This document shows, one piece after another, positions 11,341-21,921 of a stretch of DNA of 64,000 nucleotides. The stretch is from Albifimbria verrucaria (taxonomy: Eukaryota; Ascomycota; Sordariomycetes; Hypocreales; Stachybotryaceae). The notes beneath the pieces are model-generated. The model worked only from the letters and a program-made list of their open reading frames with translations. It had not been told where the DNA came from and ran no database searches. The stretch lies in contig JAHREC010000011.1 in the NCBI GenBank assembly GCA_020081605.1, forward strand, positions 2,852,001-2,916,000. The letters are read 5' to 3'. The position numbers and the translations under genes are program-made. Within the stretch, counting starts at the first letter, position 1. Every line of letters begins with the position of its first letter.

Positions 11341-13558
11341 ATGGCAGTCAACACTTCGCCATCCTTAACATCCACGTCGCACACCCTCACCGCCCTGCCC
11401 GCGCCCATCATGGCTCCCGCCATGCCCAACAGCGCCGGCGACGTCCTGGCTCTGTTGCAGAGCTTGCGGCCCGGTAACCGCCATGTCTTCCTGCAGCCCG
11501 ACGCCTCGATCCCTGCCGGTTCCCTCAACTTGGTCAAGGAGACGTTGGAGGCTTTTGCCGGCCAGGTCAGCGATGAGCAGGCCGAGCGACTGAGGGAGAG
11601 CCGCAAGCGGAAGAGGAACGACGACATCGAGGTCCTGAAAATGCGAAAGGTCTACCTCGATGGCTTTGACACCGCCCAGGTCTGGCAGCAGGCCAAGCGT
11701 ATCATTGGTGGAGTGCTGGAGGATTCAACAACTGCCCTAGATGAACTCGAGGAGCGCAACGAGGTCGGAGTCGACGGACAGACCAACGGTGCCATGTCTG
11801 ATTCTGACGAGGAAGAGGAGATTGACGGTGATGAAGAGGATGATTCGCAATTACAAGACGACAGTGCGGAGGACGAAGATATATCTGAGGATGAAGAACT
11901 CGAAGGAGAGTTGGAAGGCGATTTGGAAGATGACGACGAAGAAATGGACGGCCTTGATCTAGAAGGGGACGAAGAAGACGATGATGAGCTGGACGGACCC
12001 GAGGAGGAATATGTCGAGGACCCCAATGGCCTGAACGACGGCTTCTTCTCCATTGACGACTTCAACCGCCAAACGCAATGGTTTGAGGAGCAAGATGCTA
12101 GAGGCGATCCCAACACCGACCACGCAAGTGACGACGAAGACATCAACTGGGATGCGGATCCTTTCGCGGCTGCGGCTGGTGACTCAAGGCCTCCAAGGCC
12201 TCCAAGCCCAAAGCCGATGGCGGCGAGCTGGAGGATGATGACGAGGACGATGATGACGAGGATGGCCCTACTTTCGGAAATATGGCGCTTGATGCTCCCG
12301 AGGGTGATAGTGAAGACGAGGCTATGGATGACATGGCCGATGATGACGAAGCTAATGACTTCAATGCCAACGACGTCTACTACAAGGACTTCTTCGCACC
12401 GCCGCCCAGAAAGTGGAATAGTGACAAGCCTAGAAAGCCCAGGCAGGCTCAAGAAACGAAGAAGCCGGACAGTGCGGACGTGGAGCGAGCTATGGCTGAT
12501 GTTCGCCGTGATCTGTTCGATGATGAGTCGGATATGGAGGGCTCAGACGACGCCCTGTCGGAAGTGGACGCCGGTGACCCCAAGTCACGTCGCTCGGCAC
12601 ACGAGCGTCGACAGGCCAAGCTGGCCGAGGAGATTCGCAAACTTGAGGCCGAGTCTGTTGCTAAGCGCCAGTGGACACTGTCCGGTGAGGCCGCCGCCGC
12701 GGAGAGACCCGTCAACTCGCTGCTCGAGGAGGATCTGGACTTTGAACACGTTGGCAAGCCTGTACCCGTCATCACCCCTGAGGTTAGCGAGTCTATCGAA
12801 GAACTCATCAAGCGACGTATTCTTGCACAGGAGTTCGACGAGGTTCTCCGCCGCAGACCCGATGTCGACGCCGTGCCCGCCGGCACGCGCCGCGGCATGA
12901 TCGAGCTTGAGGATTCCAAGTCGGCCAAGGGTCTCGCCGAGGTCTACGAGGAGGAGCACGTCAAGAACGCCAACCCAGACACCTATGTCAGTGCCTCCGA
13001 CGAGAAGACCCAGCGCGAGGAGCGCGAGGTCGTGGCCATGTGGGCCGACGTGTGTGGCCGCCTCGACGCCCTCAGCAACTGGCACTACCGACCCAAGCCC
13101 GCGGCACCGACCATCTCGGTGGTGTCCGACGTTGCCGCCGTGGCTATGGAGGATGCTCAGCCCACCACCGCGACGGCCCTCGCCGGCGCCGCCTCCACGA
13201 GCCGCATGGCGCCGCAGGAGGTTTACAAGCCCGGCGACGCCAACGGCGACAAGGAGTCCTCAGCACTCACCAAGGGCGAGGTGGTGCCATCGAGCGGTTT
13301 GCCGGTCGCGCGGGCGGAGATGTCGCGCGAGGACAAGCTGCGCCGGCGCCGCCGCGAGAAGGAGCGCATGCGCAAGGCCGGCGGCACGGACGCCGGCAAG
13401 AAGCCCTCAGCGGCAAGGCCAAGATGCAGCGCGACACCATGGCAGAGCTCAAGAAGGGCGGCGTCAAGGTCATCAACCGCAAGGGCGAGATCACCGATGT
13501 CGCGGGCAACAAGGCCAAGGCCGCCAAGGTGGCCTCCAGCGGGTCGTACAAGCTGTAA
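11341..13558 (+). CDS. MPP10: U3 snoRNP / SSU processome protein Mpp10
   Basis: Mpp10 binds Imp3 and Imp4 in the small-subunit processome and is needed for early 18S rRNA cleavages in the nucleolus. The sequence shows an N-terminal helical region with MRKVYLDGFDTAQVWQQ, a very acidic Asp/Glu-rich middle (about 11800-12350), then NDVYYKDFFAPP, a helical block (SIEELIKRRILAQEFDEVLR), EEEHVKNANPDTY, and a C-terminal block with REDKLRRRRREKERMRK and GGVKVINRKGEI. The family is recognised from this order of motifs. No intron is needed. The frame breaks near 12184 (one A missing in a TCAAGG context) and near 13402 (one C missing from CCC). The start at 11341 leaves about 35 residues before the first conserved block; the frame is open further upstream, so the start is not certain. 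Confidence 0.88.
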
Positions 13559-14214
13559 GCATACTGAAGGACGCTTGGGGAAGACTGGCGAGTGGAAGCG
13601 GGACGTGTGTATATATCCTCTTTTATTATTCCTTTTGTTCGTGGGTGCATCTGGCTATGTCTTGGTGGTTCCGTGCCGTGCCCATGGTCTTGGCTGGGTT
13701 GGGTCGGCGCGGTGATGGTATACATAGAGAGCTGCTTGGACAGGCTGCGTGCGAATAAGATGTTTGTCCGATGTGTGTGTGTTTGCGAGAATTCTGTTTG
13801 TGAGTACATGTCACCTATGCCAAGACAAGATTATAGATTGCGTACGAGTACAGATGCGCATTGTGAGCTTGAAAGTATTGTTTTTTTTTTTTAATATTGT
13901 GCCAGAGATTTGGTCTGGTCGCATCTCCTAGAGATGCCTGTTTCGTCCACAGCGTTGCGTTGCGTTACAAATTGGAAATTGAACCCCTGGGCTGAAGAAA
14001 CCCCATACATGTTGACATGGTACAGTGAGAGCAGATGCTCTCGGAAATCGAGCCCGCAGACTTGTTCCTTTGTTTGTAGTACATTCGTGGCTCCTCTGGC
14101 CAGATCCAACGGTCCCTGCTCCGTGACGTTTTGCCCATTTCATATCCCGTTCATCAACCGCCCCGTTCACGCTTTCCTTCGTACATTCTTGATAGGCGCC
14201 TCACTAGTATCACT
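13559..14214. other. Convergent intergenic region between Mpp10 and the NASP-like gene
   Basis: Both flanking genes end here, so terminators for both strands are expected. A T12 run at 13881-13892 and AT-rich flanks lie in the middle. No further gene is seen. Confidence 0.5.
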
Positions 14215-15871
14215 TCACTCGTCGACCTTGGCCTTCTTGGGGACTCGCCACCGGCGACCTCGTCATCTTCGGCCTTGCGCTTGGTGCTCTCGAGCACAGG
14301 GGCCTCGGGCTGGGGCTGCTTCTTCTTGCGCACCAGGCCCGTCAGGTCGGTGGCGGTCTTCTTGGCCTCGTCGACGCGGGCCTGGGTCTCGGCAGCGGAC
14401 TCGCCGAGGGCGGCGCCGAGGATGCCGCCAATGGGGTTGGCGTCGCCGCCGAGGAGTGCCTGGGCGTCAATGGGGTCTTTGCGAAGGTCAACGAGCTTAG
14501 GACGATGTTAGCCAGGGTGTGCTTTACTAGGAGAGATAGATGATAGCAAAGGGAAAACGTACGCGCTGCTCCATGTCGGCAATGACGTCCTTCATCTCGG
14601 TGATGGCCTGGCGCGCGAGCTCGTTGTCTTCAGGCGACGCCATGGTGGCGAGCTCAACTTCCTTGTTCTGCAGCTTGAGCTTGAAGCTCTTGATGGCAAG
14701 CTCCATTTCCTTGACAGCCTCGTCACGCAGGCCCTGGTCCAACTCCTCGCGCTTGGTGTTGGCGCCGTCTTCGCCGGTGGTGGTGATGGAAGCGAACTCG
14801 AGAGCAAGGGAAAGCTTGAAGTGCGCCTCGGCGATGATCTCCGACTCCTCAGGGTAGAGGCCGAGCTTGTACTTGAGGGAGAGGCGACCGTCTTCGATGG
14901 CGTTGAGGTATCTGCTAGTGCGTTAGCTGCGATTGAAAAGGATAGGTGGATGGTCGGGATGGTATACCTTTCGTTCTCGAGGAGATCTCCGAGAGGGCAT
15001 CGTGGGTATCTGCAAGGCGCTCCTTGATGTGTCTCACAGCCGGCGAGTCCTCCTGCTGAGCTTCTTTACCTTTATCTTCCTGCGCTTCCTGCTCGATCTG
15101 TTGTAGCTGCTTCTCGTAGCAGACACGGGCGAGGTCTAGAATCTCGAAGGCGGTCTGCAGCTCGTCATCCTCCTCCTCCTCGTCACCCTCCTCGCCTTGG
15201 TCATCGCCTTCGGGATCCTACAGAGCGCGGTGCGTGTCAGTATACGGCGCGGATCTTCAATGTGGATCCGCAAGCACAAACCTCGTCGTCGGAGTCGACG
15301 AAGTTCTCGTCGCCGGTGAACTGGAACAATGGCTTCTTCGCGTCCGTTGCGGCAGCAGCGCTGGGCTCCGGCTTAGCTTCTTCGCCGGCCTGGGCGGCGA
15401 CTATGCCAACACCCTCCTGGGTAACCTTCTCTGCGTCTGTGCTAGCTGGCTCGGTGACCTGCTTAGGCTTGCCATTTGCCTTGGGCTTCGCCTTGGCCTT
15501 GGCCTTGTTATCGGCGGCGGCTTGGCCTCCGAGGACATCGCTCTTGCTCTGGCCAACCTTGAACAGGCTGCGACCGTAATGGAACAGGACCTCTGCGTTT
15601 TCGGGGCGGTCTCGCCGTTGATCTCGACCTGGAGGACGCTGGCAATGGAGAGGACGTCGGCGGCCTCCTCGTATTTCTTGTGGGCATAGAGCGCGGTGCC
15701 CTTGGCACTGAGATCGGCGAGAGTGACCTTGCGCGACTTGATGTCTTCCTCGGGCTCCTCATCGGGGTCGACGGATTGAGCCTCAGAGACGGGCTGCTGC
15801 TCGGCCTCGGCTACGAGCTGGTTCTGGTCGGCGTCTGCGACGGGCGGGTTCTGGTCGGCTTGTTCAGCCAT
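14215..15871 (-). CDS. NASP/Hif1/Sim3-type SHNi-TPR histone chaperone
   Basis: The protein starts MAEQADQNPP, has an acidic Gln/Glu-rich N-terminus, a first TPR (ALYAHKKYEEAADVLSIA), the family block EVLFHYGRSLFKVGQSKSD, a long acidic Lys/Ala and Asp/Glu insert, then further TPRs (AFEILDLARVCYEKQLQQ; ERYLNAIEDGRLSLKYKLGL; EIIAEAHFKLSLALEFA), coiled helix KSFKLKLQNKEVEL, and a Lys-rich KKAKVDE tail resembling a nuclear signal. NASP/Sim3/Hif1 proteins escort H3-H4 or CENP-A; this is family knowledge. Exons on the minus strand: 15871-15282, 15217-14968, 14911-14563, 14495-14215; introns are 64, 56 and 67 nt. Frame breaks near 15605, 14987 and 14251 are each repaired by one C on the coding strand. 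An in-frame ATG also lies four codons upstream (15883). Confidence 0.85.
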
Positions 15872-17082
15872 GATGGCAATCAAATGGATACGTCTGTGTG
15901 GGATTGATTGCGCGGCGACCGCAATGGATGAGATTTCAGATTGAGCGATGGGATGGGGATGGAGATGGGAATTGGTTGTTTCGGGAAGTAGATGCTTGGG
16001 GTAGCTATCAGACGAGAGGATGCAGAGTGGACCTCGATGGTGGCATGACGCGCCTAGCTCTTGATGCAGCTCATAGGCGCATCAATTTGACGCGATGTGA
16101 TTGGTAGAGCTAAAGGGCTGCTTTTTAGCTACCCTGGACTAGTGCCGTGTTGGATGCTTTCGGCCTGGATGGGCATGGGCATGCATGGGCATTCTTATCT
16201 GCATGAGTACTTTTCATTATTGCTCTTCCAAGTATTGATACGTCTTGATTGCGCAGGTTGGTACACAAGCTGCATGCATGAACGCTTCGTTCCTGTTTGT
16301 TTTCCTGTCTTTTTTATTGGATTGGATTCGGTTGGAGGGAGTACATAGAAACTCAGAGTATATACCATACAGGCTGGTTGCCGTACATCATTTCCATTGT
16401 TGAAAGAATCTTCAAAAGCTGGTAACCAACATGTTAAAGAGTGCAAGGTGATGTTGAATTTGGGTCAACAACAAAGCAGAACGACCTGAACAGTACTTCC
16501 AGTACCCGACGACATGGATAAGCATAATCTTGAATAGTAATCAGGATCATTTAAGCCTGCACACCTGGTTGCCGTGCATGTCATGCGCTGCACAACCCTC
16601 CCTCTCGTTGTGAACTTTGTAGCAGCATCTCTTACGCCAAGTTCACGCCTGAAGAGTGGCTTGTTTACGACCGCACACTTGACAGCCAAAACAGATAATT
16701 CTCCTCTCACACACAAACTTAAACCACTGTGGCGGCGCCATTGTAGTGATTCATGGGGAGTTGCCAATCGCAAAACATTGCGAGGCCAGGATTCTAAGCC
16801 TTCAGCTGCGATGTCAATCCTCGCTTCAGGGAGCGCTGGTGATGCTACTGGTCATTTCAAGCCGCTGCTTGGCAGCGAAAGCCACACCCAAGATTCTCTC
16901 TTTAAGCAAAGCCTTTTAACGTAGGGATTTACCTTCGCAGCAGGTATAAAGGGAGCTTGGATGCTGAGTCTCATAGCATGGACTATCACGATCCGCAACA
17001 GCCAGCAAAGCATCACGATATCTTCCACGCCCTTTCTTGAAACGTCTCCTCAGCAGAATTTGTCCGGAAACAAAGGCCAATT
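15872..17082. other. Intergenic region, divergent promoters
   Basis: The NASP-like gene is transcribed leftward and the VOC gene rightward, so promoters of both lie here. Only short overlapping frames occur. A TATAAA element near 16945 belongs to the VOC side. Confidence 0.5.
16945..16950 (+). promoter_or_regulatory. TATA box candidate of the VOC gene
   Basis: TATAAA followed by GGGAGC lies 133 nt upstream of the start at 17083, a sensible distance for a fungal core promoter with a short leader. It is a six-base match only. Confidence 0.4.
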
Positions 17083-17642
17083 ATGGACGATGAACAAAAG
17101 CTTACCGTATTATCCCTCCTATCAGATCACGAATCTAGTTCTCCGCTGACGCCTCGCATCAGCAAGCTCTTGGCCAGATCTGCTGGCTCGAGGTGCCCGT
17201 CCACGACGCAGAACGGGCCCAAAAGTTCTACACTGACATCCTCGGTTGGGAATCCCTGCCTTCGAACGCGGCCGAGGAAGTCGCCGTGGGCGCCCGGGCC
17301 GGCATCCGCAGCATGCAGTTCTTCCGCAAGGGCGAGCAGCTGAATGGGGCATTTGTTCTCGTGGACGCGGCCAACCACGTTGCCAACTTCCAGGCCGACA
17401 ATAAGCATGCCGTGCCGGTGCTAGCGAGCTTCTGCGTTACTAACTGCGCAGACACGCTGGAGAAGGTTGCTGCGCTAGGTGGGAAGACGCACGTGTAAGC
17501 CACCCTGGTGCGCCTTGGCAGGTCGAAGGAAGGGCTAACGGTATGATCCAGGGACAAGACAGAAATTGGCAATGGCATGGGGTTCTATGCGAGATTCATT
17601 GACACAGAGGGGAACATGATTGGCATCTGGTCGCCGAAATAA
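17083..17642 (+). CDS. VOC-family (glyoxalase/bleomycin-resistance fold) protein
   Basis: This is a small single-domain protein of about 146 residues. Exon 1 (17083-17106) encodes MDDEQKLT. A 56-nt intron (GTATTA donor, CTGAC branch, CATCAG acceptor) leads to exon 2 (17163-17494), and a second intron of 57 nt leads to exon 3 (17552-17642). Visible features are ICWLEVPVHDAERAQKFYTD with DILGW, a typical first beta-alpha element with a metal-ligand-position residue, then RSMQFFRKGEQLNGAFVLVD, and a C-terminal GFYARFIDTEGNMIGIW strand with an acidic residue near the usual Glu ligand position. The start is chosen because the upstream frame closes at a stop (TAG near 17135) and only the short first exon gives an open start. 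No frame break is needed. The substrate cannot be told. Confidence 0.82.
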
Positions 17643-18880
17643 TGGACAGAGAGGATTGATAGGAACGGCCGTCGGACGGCGTACCGGATCCGGGACCCGG
17701 GCGTTGTGCGGTTCACCACTCCAAGAAGCCCTCTGTGCCCCGTGGCAGCGAGACTTTGTCAGAGCGGATGGCCGTGGGGCTCCTTAGGCAAATCTGTCAT
17801 TGATCCGTAAGCAATAACAGCACCGTGGCATGGTTTTATTTGTTTCCATTGCTTGGCCTCAATCCGGCTCCGAGGCGATAGTTCCGTATCCGCCTGGTAA
17901 TTTGAGGGATCCTCCCAGACCAGGTTCGGAACGGGGTTCCGACGGGGTGCTGCCAACAATGCAAACACTCAAGTCGGACCCTCTCAAGGAGATGGGTCGA
18001 CTGTCCAGCGCCTCGTAGGGATGCACAGCTACAGTAGGCTGGTTGCGGCGTTGATTGAGATGTTTTTGATGGATGAAGAATGACGTCCGTTGGCGTCGCA
18101 GAGGCAAGTGCACGGCAGTTGAATCGGGATTGGAATAGAGGTGAAACGTCTTCCATTTCCAAAAGTTCCTCCGTCCTATGCTTCCCGTAGCAAGATAAGC
18201 TTGTTGTGTAAGGGGTTGCATGGCTAAAGTAACCTAAAGCCTGTATCTCGCATCGTCCCGGCTTGGCTGAAACATGTTGCAGCAAACCAGACGGTATCTT
18301 TAACGCACCAGAACAAGGCAAAGTGGCCAAAGAAAAAAAAAAAGGGTAAAAAAATTAAATGATAACAGTGCAGTTGGGTTGCTGGAGAGCCGCCTGGTGG
18401 AGGCCGGGATCGCCTATTCGTGGAATTTGCAGGCCTGCATAGCGGAACACGGAAGTCGAGGCAAAGGAGGGGGTTCCAGGCATCGGAGAATTTCTAGTGT
18501 GACCTTACATGGCGTGTGGTAGGTAAATCTGACACCCGATTCCTCGGCTATTTTGGCTGATTGCTGGCTTGCCGTGGTTGGAGGGTTGTGTGCAGCCATG
18601 GCCAAGACGATCAGTAGTCAAAGGCAACATGGATCACGATCTAGATAGAAAAGGGTGTCGAGGAAAAGGCAAGCAATCGATGAAACATGATCTATCTATC
18701 TATATCTCTGTATCTGAGTCTGCTAGTCTGTAGGGCCAAGCCTTGCGAGCTGGACGAGAAGAGGTAGAAAGTGGACTAATGGCTGACGCCTTGGCGCATG
18801 AAGCTGGTTGCAAGCCGCTGGGGGGTTCAAGGTGGCATGCTTGGCTGTCGGAAGGGGTGCGAGTCACGTTTGCAGAATGC

Positions 18881-18948
18881 AAGGGAGTGGAAGAGGAAGA
18901 TGAAGAGGAAAAGGAAAGGAAGAGAGAGAGACAAGAGAGAAAGAGAGT
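18881..18948 (+). repeat. Polypurine GA-rich tract
   Basis: About 68 bases are nearly all A or G on the plus strand, with GAGAGAGA and GAAAGAGAG runs. It is a simple sequence with no coding sign and could form triplex DNA, though that is only a possibility. Confidence 0.7.
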
Positions 18949-19335
18949 CAGGTCACGATGTTCTGCCACCCAGCCATTACTCTTGGTGCTATTGGGCTGG
19001 CTGGATGGTGGTGGCACGGAGAGACGGCTCCTGACTGGCGGGTTTATCTGGTGGTTTTTCTCCTATCTTGCGGACCAAGAACGGATGGTCCGTTTGCGTA
19101 GGGTACGTTTTAGTTTCACATGGAACCAGCCATGGTAGATCTGTGGGTTTAGAAGGCCCATTCAGTTGCCGATGGGTGTAAGTGGTAGTGAAACAAAAAA
19201 ATGATGCTGTGGATTTCTAAGACGAAAGCGCAAGCTTCTTGGGCAGGGTAGAGAGGTAAAGGGTTGGAAGGGGAGGGAGGGGCTACGGCGGTGTTACCAA
19301 CCGACTACAGTGCCGGCGGTGGGTTTTCCCCTAGT

Positions 19336-19540
19336 TGGTAGGTATTTACAACTGCCTAGGTAGATGCCAGGTAGTAGAATTACCTGCCTACGGTACGGAT
19401 TACTCGGGTACTTATTGGATGTGATGAAGATAAAGCAGCTAGGAGCAGCATATGTAGGTATCTACTTAGGTAGGCAGGTAAGTACATGCTGCAGGCAGGC
19501 ACGTACTGTAGGTACATACCGATTACTGTAGGTACTAACG
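19336..19540. repeat. TAGGTA/TACCTA-rich low-complexity block
   Basis: The words AGGTA, GTAGGTA and TACCT recur more than ten times in about 200 bases, in both orientations, in the pattern TAGGTAGGCAGGTAAG. The spacing is irregular, so it is not a true tandem array. Similar words occur before other genes in this window. Confidence 0.65.
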
Positions 19541-21921
19541 GGCAACCGGATGAGACTGCAGCTCCCGGTGTTCGCCGGCATCAGCACCGGTATTAGTCAA
19601 GCAACCCTTGGTGATGCAACGTTGGCTGCTGAGATTCGACAGTCGCCAGCCAGCTGTTGCAAATTAGCAGTCGCTTGTAGGCATTTGCGCCTGTATCGTT
19701 AGTGGCCTTGCGCTTGTGAGAGATGACCCGAGATTGAGCATCCCACCTATAGCAAGTGGCTACTAACACGGGCTAACAGGGCGGATTTTGGCTGTAGCCT
19801 CAGTCTGGGGCGGTACCTTGGCCGTCCCTTGGCTGGTTACGCGGGGTCCCAGGGTCGTGATTGGCGGAGAAACATGGGGCCGAGAGCAGTTCCAGCTATA
19901 GGGAGAATTTCAAGGGCCTTTGCTGCTTCCAGCACAAGTCCAATGGGGAGAAACCCCACCAGTTGCGTTAGCGGGGCCCCGAGGGTGGACCCGCCTGCAT
20001 TGCCTTGGTCCCACGCGAACTGCATGTACCTTTCCGCTGCCGCTGTAACCATCCTGCTGTCCGCCGCCCGCAGGTACCTCCCTGCCCAAGCCTCCCGCCA
20101 GCGGTACCTTCTTGACCTGCCTGTGCTGTAAGCTCTGGCAGCGAGCCAAGACTCACATCAACTCTCCTTCGCTCTCACACACACCTCTCGCCATCGTTGC
20201 TGTACCTCTGCCAACCTTTGGCAAACCTCGATGCCTGACTGGCCGCCGGAAATACTGCGAGACCAGGGTTCTGTGCCCATCAACCCATCCTCCCGGGATA
20301 TTATTCCGTCCTTTGACGTCCAAGCTACCGTACAGGTAAGGATGTGCATGGCCCAATCGCTTCTCGACCCCGGCATTGTTCCTCCAACACTGACGCCTTT
20401 TTCGTCGCATACGCGCTTCCAGAACATATTAGACTGAAGCAATTGGCATCTGCCTCTCCGTCTGCTCAGTTTGCGCCTTGGGAAAGCTCCCTCCTCTTCC
20501 TCGCTCGCCTCATCTTCATCCTCATCCCCCACAGAGTCCCTCGGCCCTGCCTCGCGCGGATGAGCACCGATCGCGAACCGCCCGCCCGAGCTTCCCTTCA
20601 CCACCGACCGTCGCTATCCCCAGCGCCAGCTCCATCTGCGCTTCCGCTATCCGGCGACCCCTGGGGACCCTCTCGCTGACCCGGTGCTTCATATACTGCC
20701 GCCCCTGGTCTTCTGTCGCTTCGTCAAGTGACTTTGCGACGGAGCCATTAGCAATCAGCCTTGCAGTCCACGGGTACCACCCGCCGCTTCCACCAACTGC
20801 AGCCCACCAGGAACCCCCATCCCTCTAATCTGGATGGCATCAATCAATATCCTGGCCCATCTCACTCTGCGTTACCTCGTTGCCGTCACCTAAATCCGGG
20901 CAGATCCTCCCCGCTCCTTGTTTCGAACCGACCACACACATTCGCACGCCGCCCACGCAAAGACAACGCACCACACCACTCACGCGCACACACTCGCGCA
21001 CACTATTATTACCTACCGCTGCTACTGTACGCTGCGTCAGAACCGATTTTTCCTGCCTTGCTCGTTTTCTCGTTGCTTTTTCCCTTCCCCTTGCCTTGAA
21101 AAGAACGCACGTACCGTCGCCGGGTATTCCCTTTCGCATTACAGGGCGGCCATCGCTCACACACCCCATCCTCAGCTTGCCCTCCCTACGGGCAGCCGCC
21201 TTATATCACATCATACCCTCTGCTGAAGACGGAAGAAGGACGGAGCTTCTGTCGAGACTGCCCTCGGCGGATCCATTGGCTTAATCAATTTGTCTCGATA
21301 TACCCCCTTCGAGACTCCAGCTATTTCTTCCTTGACTTCATCCAGCCTTTGATTGTCCCGAGCCGCTCTTTGCAGGGATTCGCAATTCAGCCGCCATTAG
21401 ATACCGCCTCTCGTTCGCTGCCCACACGCCTATCCCTTCCGCTTATCGTTGTCAACTGGCACTCGCGTATGCATCGTTGTTGTCACTCCATCTGGCTACC
21501 ACAAGCTTGAGTCGCTCAACATCTCCGCTGCCCTCTTCGAAGTCTTGCTTCGCTGGCCGCTGGCACTGCAACCGCCGCGTCGTTCGAGGTATAGCAGCTA
21601 CCTTCTATTACCCCCTCATTCACTGCTTTTGCCGCCACCCCTCCATTTGCGCTTCTCTGTTGTCGCTCGCGACCTCTCGGCTCTCCCAGGCTACTTCCGA
21701 CGTACTGGGTAGACGGTATTCAGCCGGAAACAGGAGACACAACCACAGGAAGCATCAACCGGTGCACAAATCACAGCCCTGGTTGACCTTGGCATGCGAA
21801 GTTTCTGCCGAGTACAAGAGATTGCAAAAGTGCCAGAAGTTGGTCTCACGGGCCTCGGAACTGCTGATCGGTAGATAGAAGGCGGTACGTTGCGCAGCTT
21901 CACCGTCGCGGGAAACATACG

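Larger units (their letters stand above)
17643..21921. other. Long intergenic region and leader of the quinate-repressor-like gene
   Basis: No gene is recognised over 4.3 kb. It contains a polypurine tract (18881-18948), a block rich in TAGGTA/TACCTA words (19336-19540), and from about 20110 to 21880 strongly pyrimidine-rich DNA with many CCTC and CTTC runs, typical of a long fungal promoter and 5' leader. Many open frames in the last part reflect base composition and lack conserved motifs. Short upstream ATGs occur, so upstream reading frames are possible. Confidence 0.5.

Noticed and set aside
11652..12452. 266-codon minus-strand Ser-rich frame
   Set aside because: It is the antisense of the acidic Asp/Glu region of Mpp10; GAT/GAA codons read as Ser codons backwards.
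20915..20950. B-box-like GGTTCGAAA on the minus strand
   Set aside because: Flanking bases do not form a T stem and there is no A box at the right distance.
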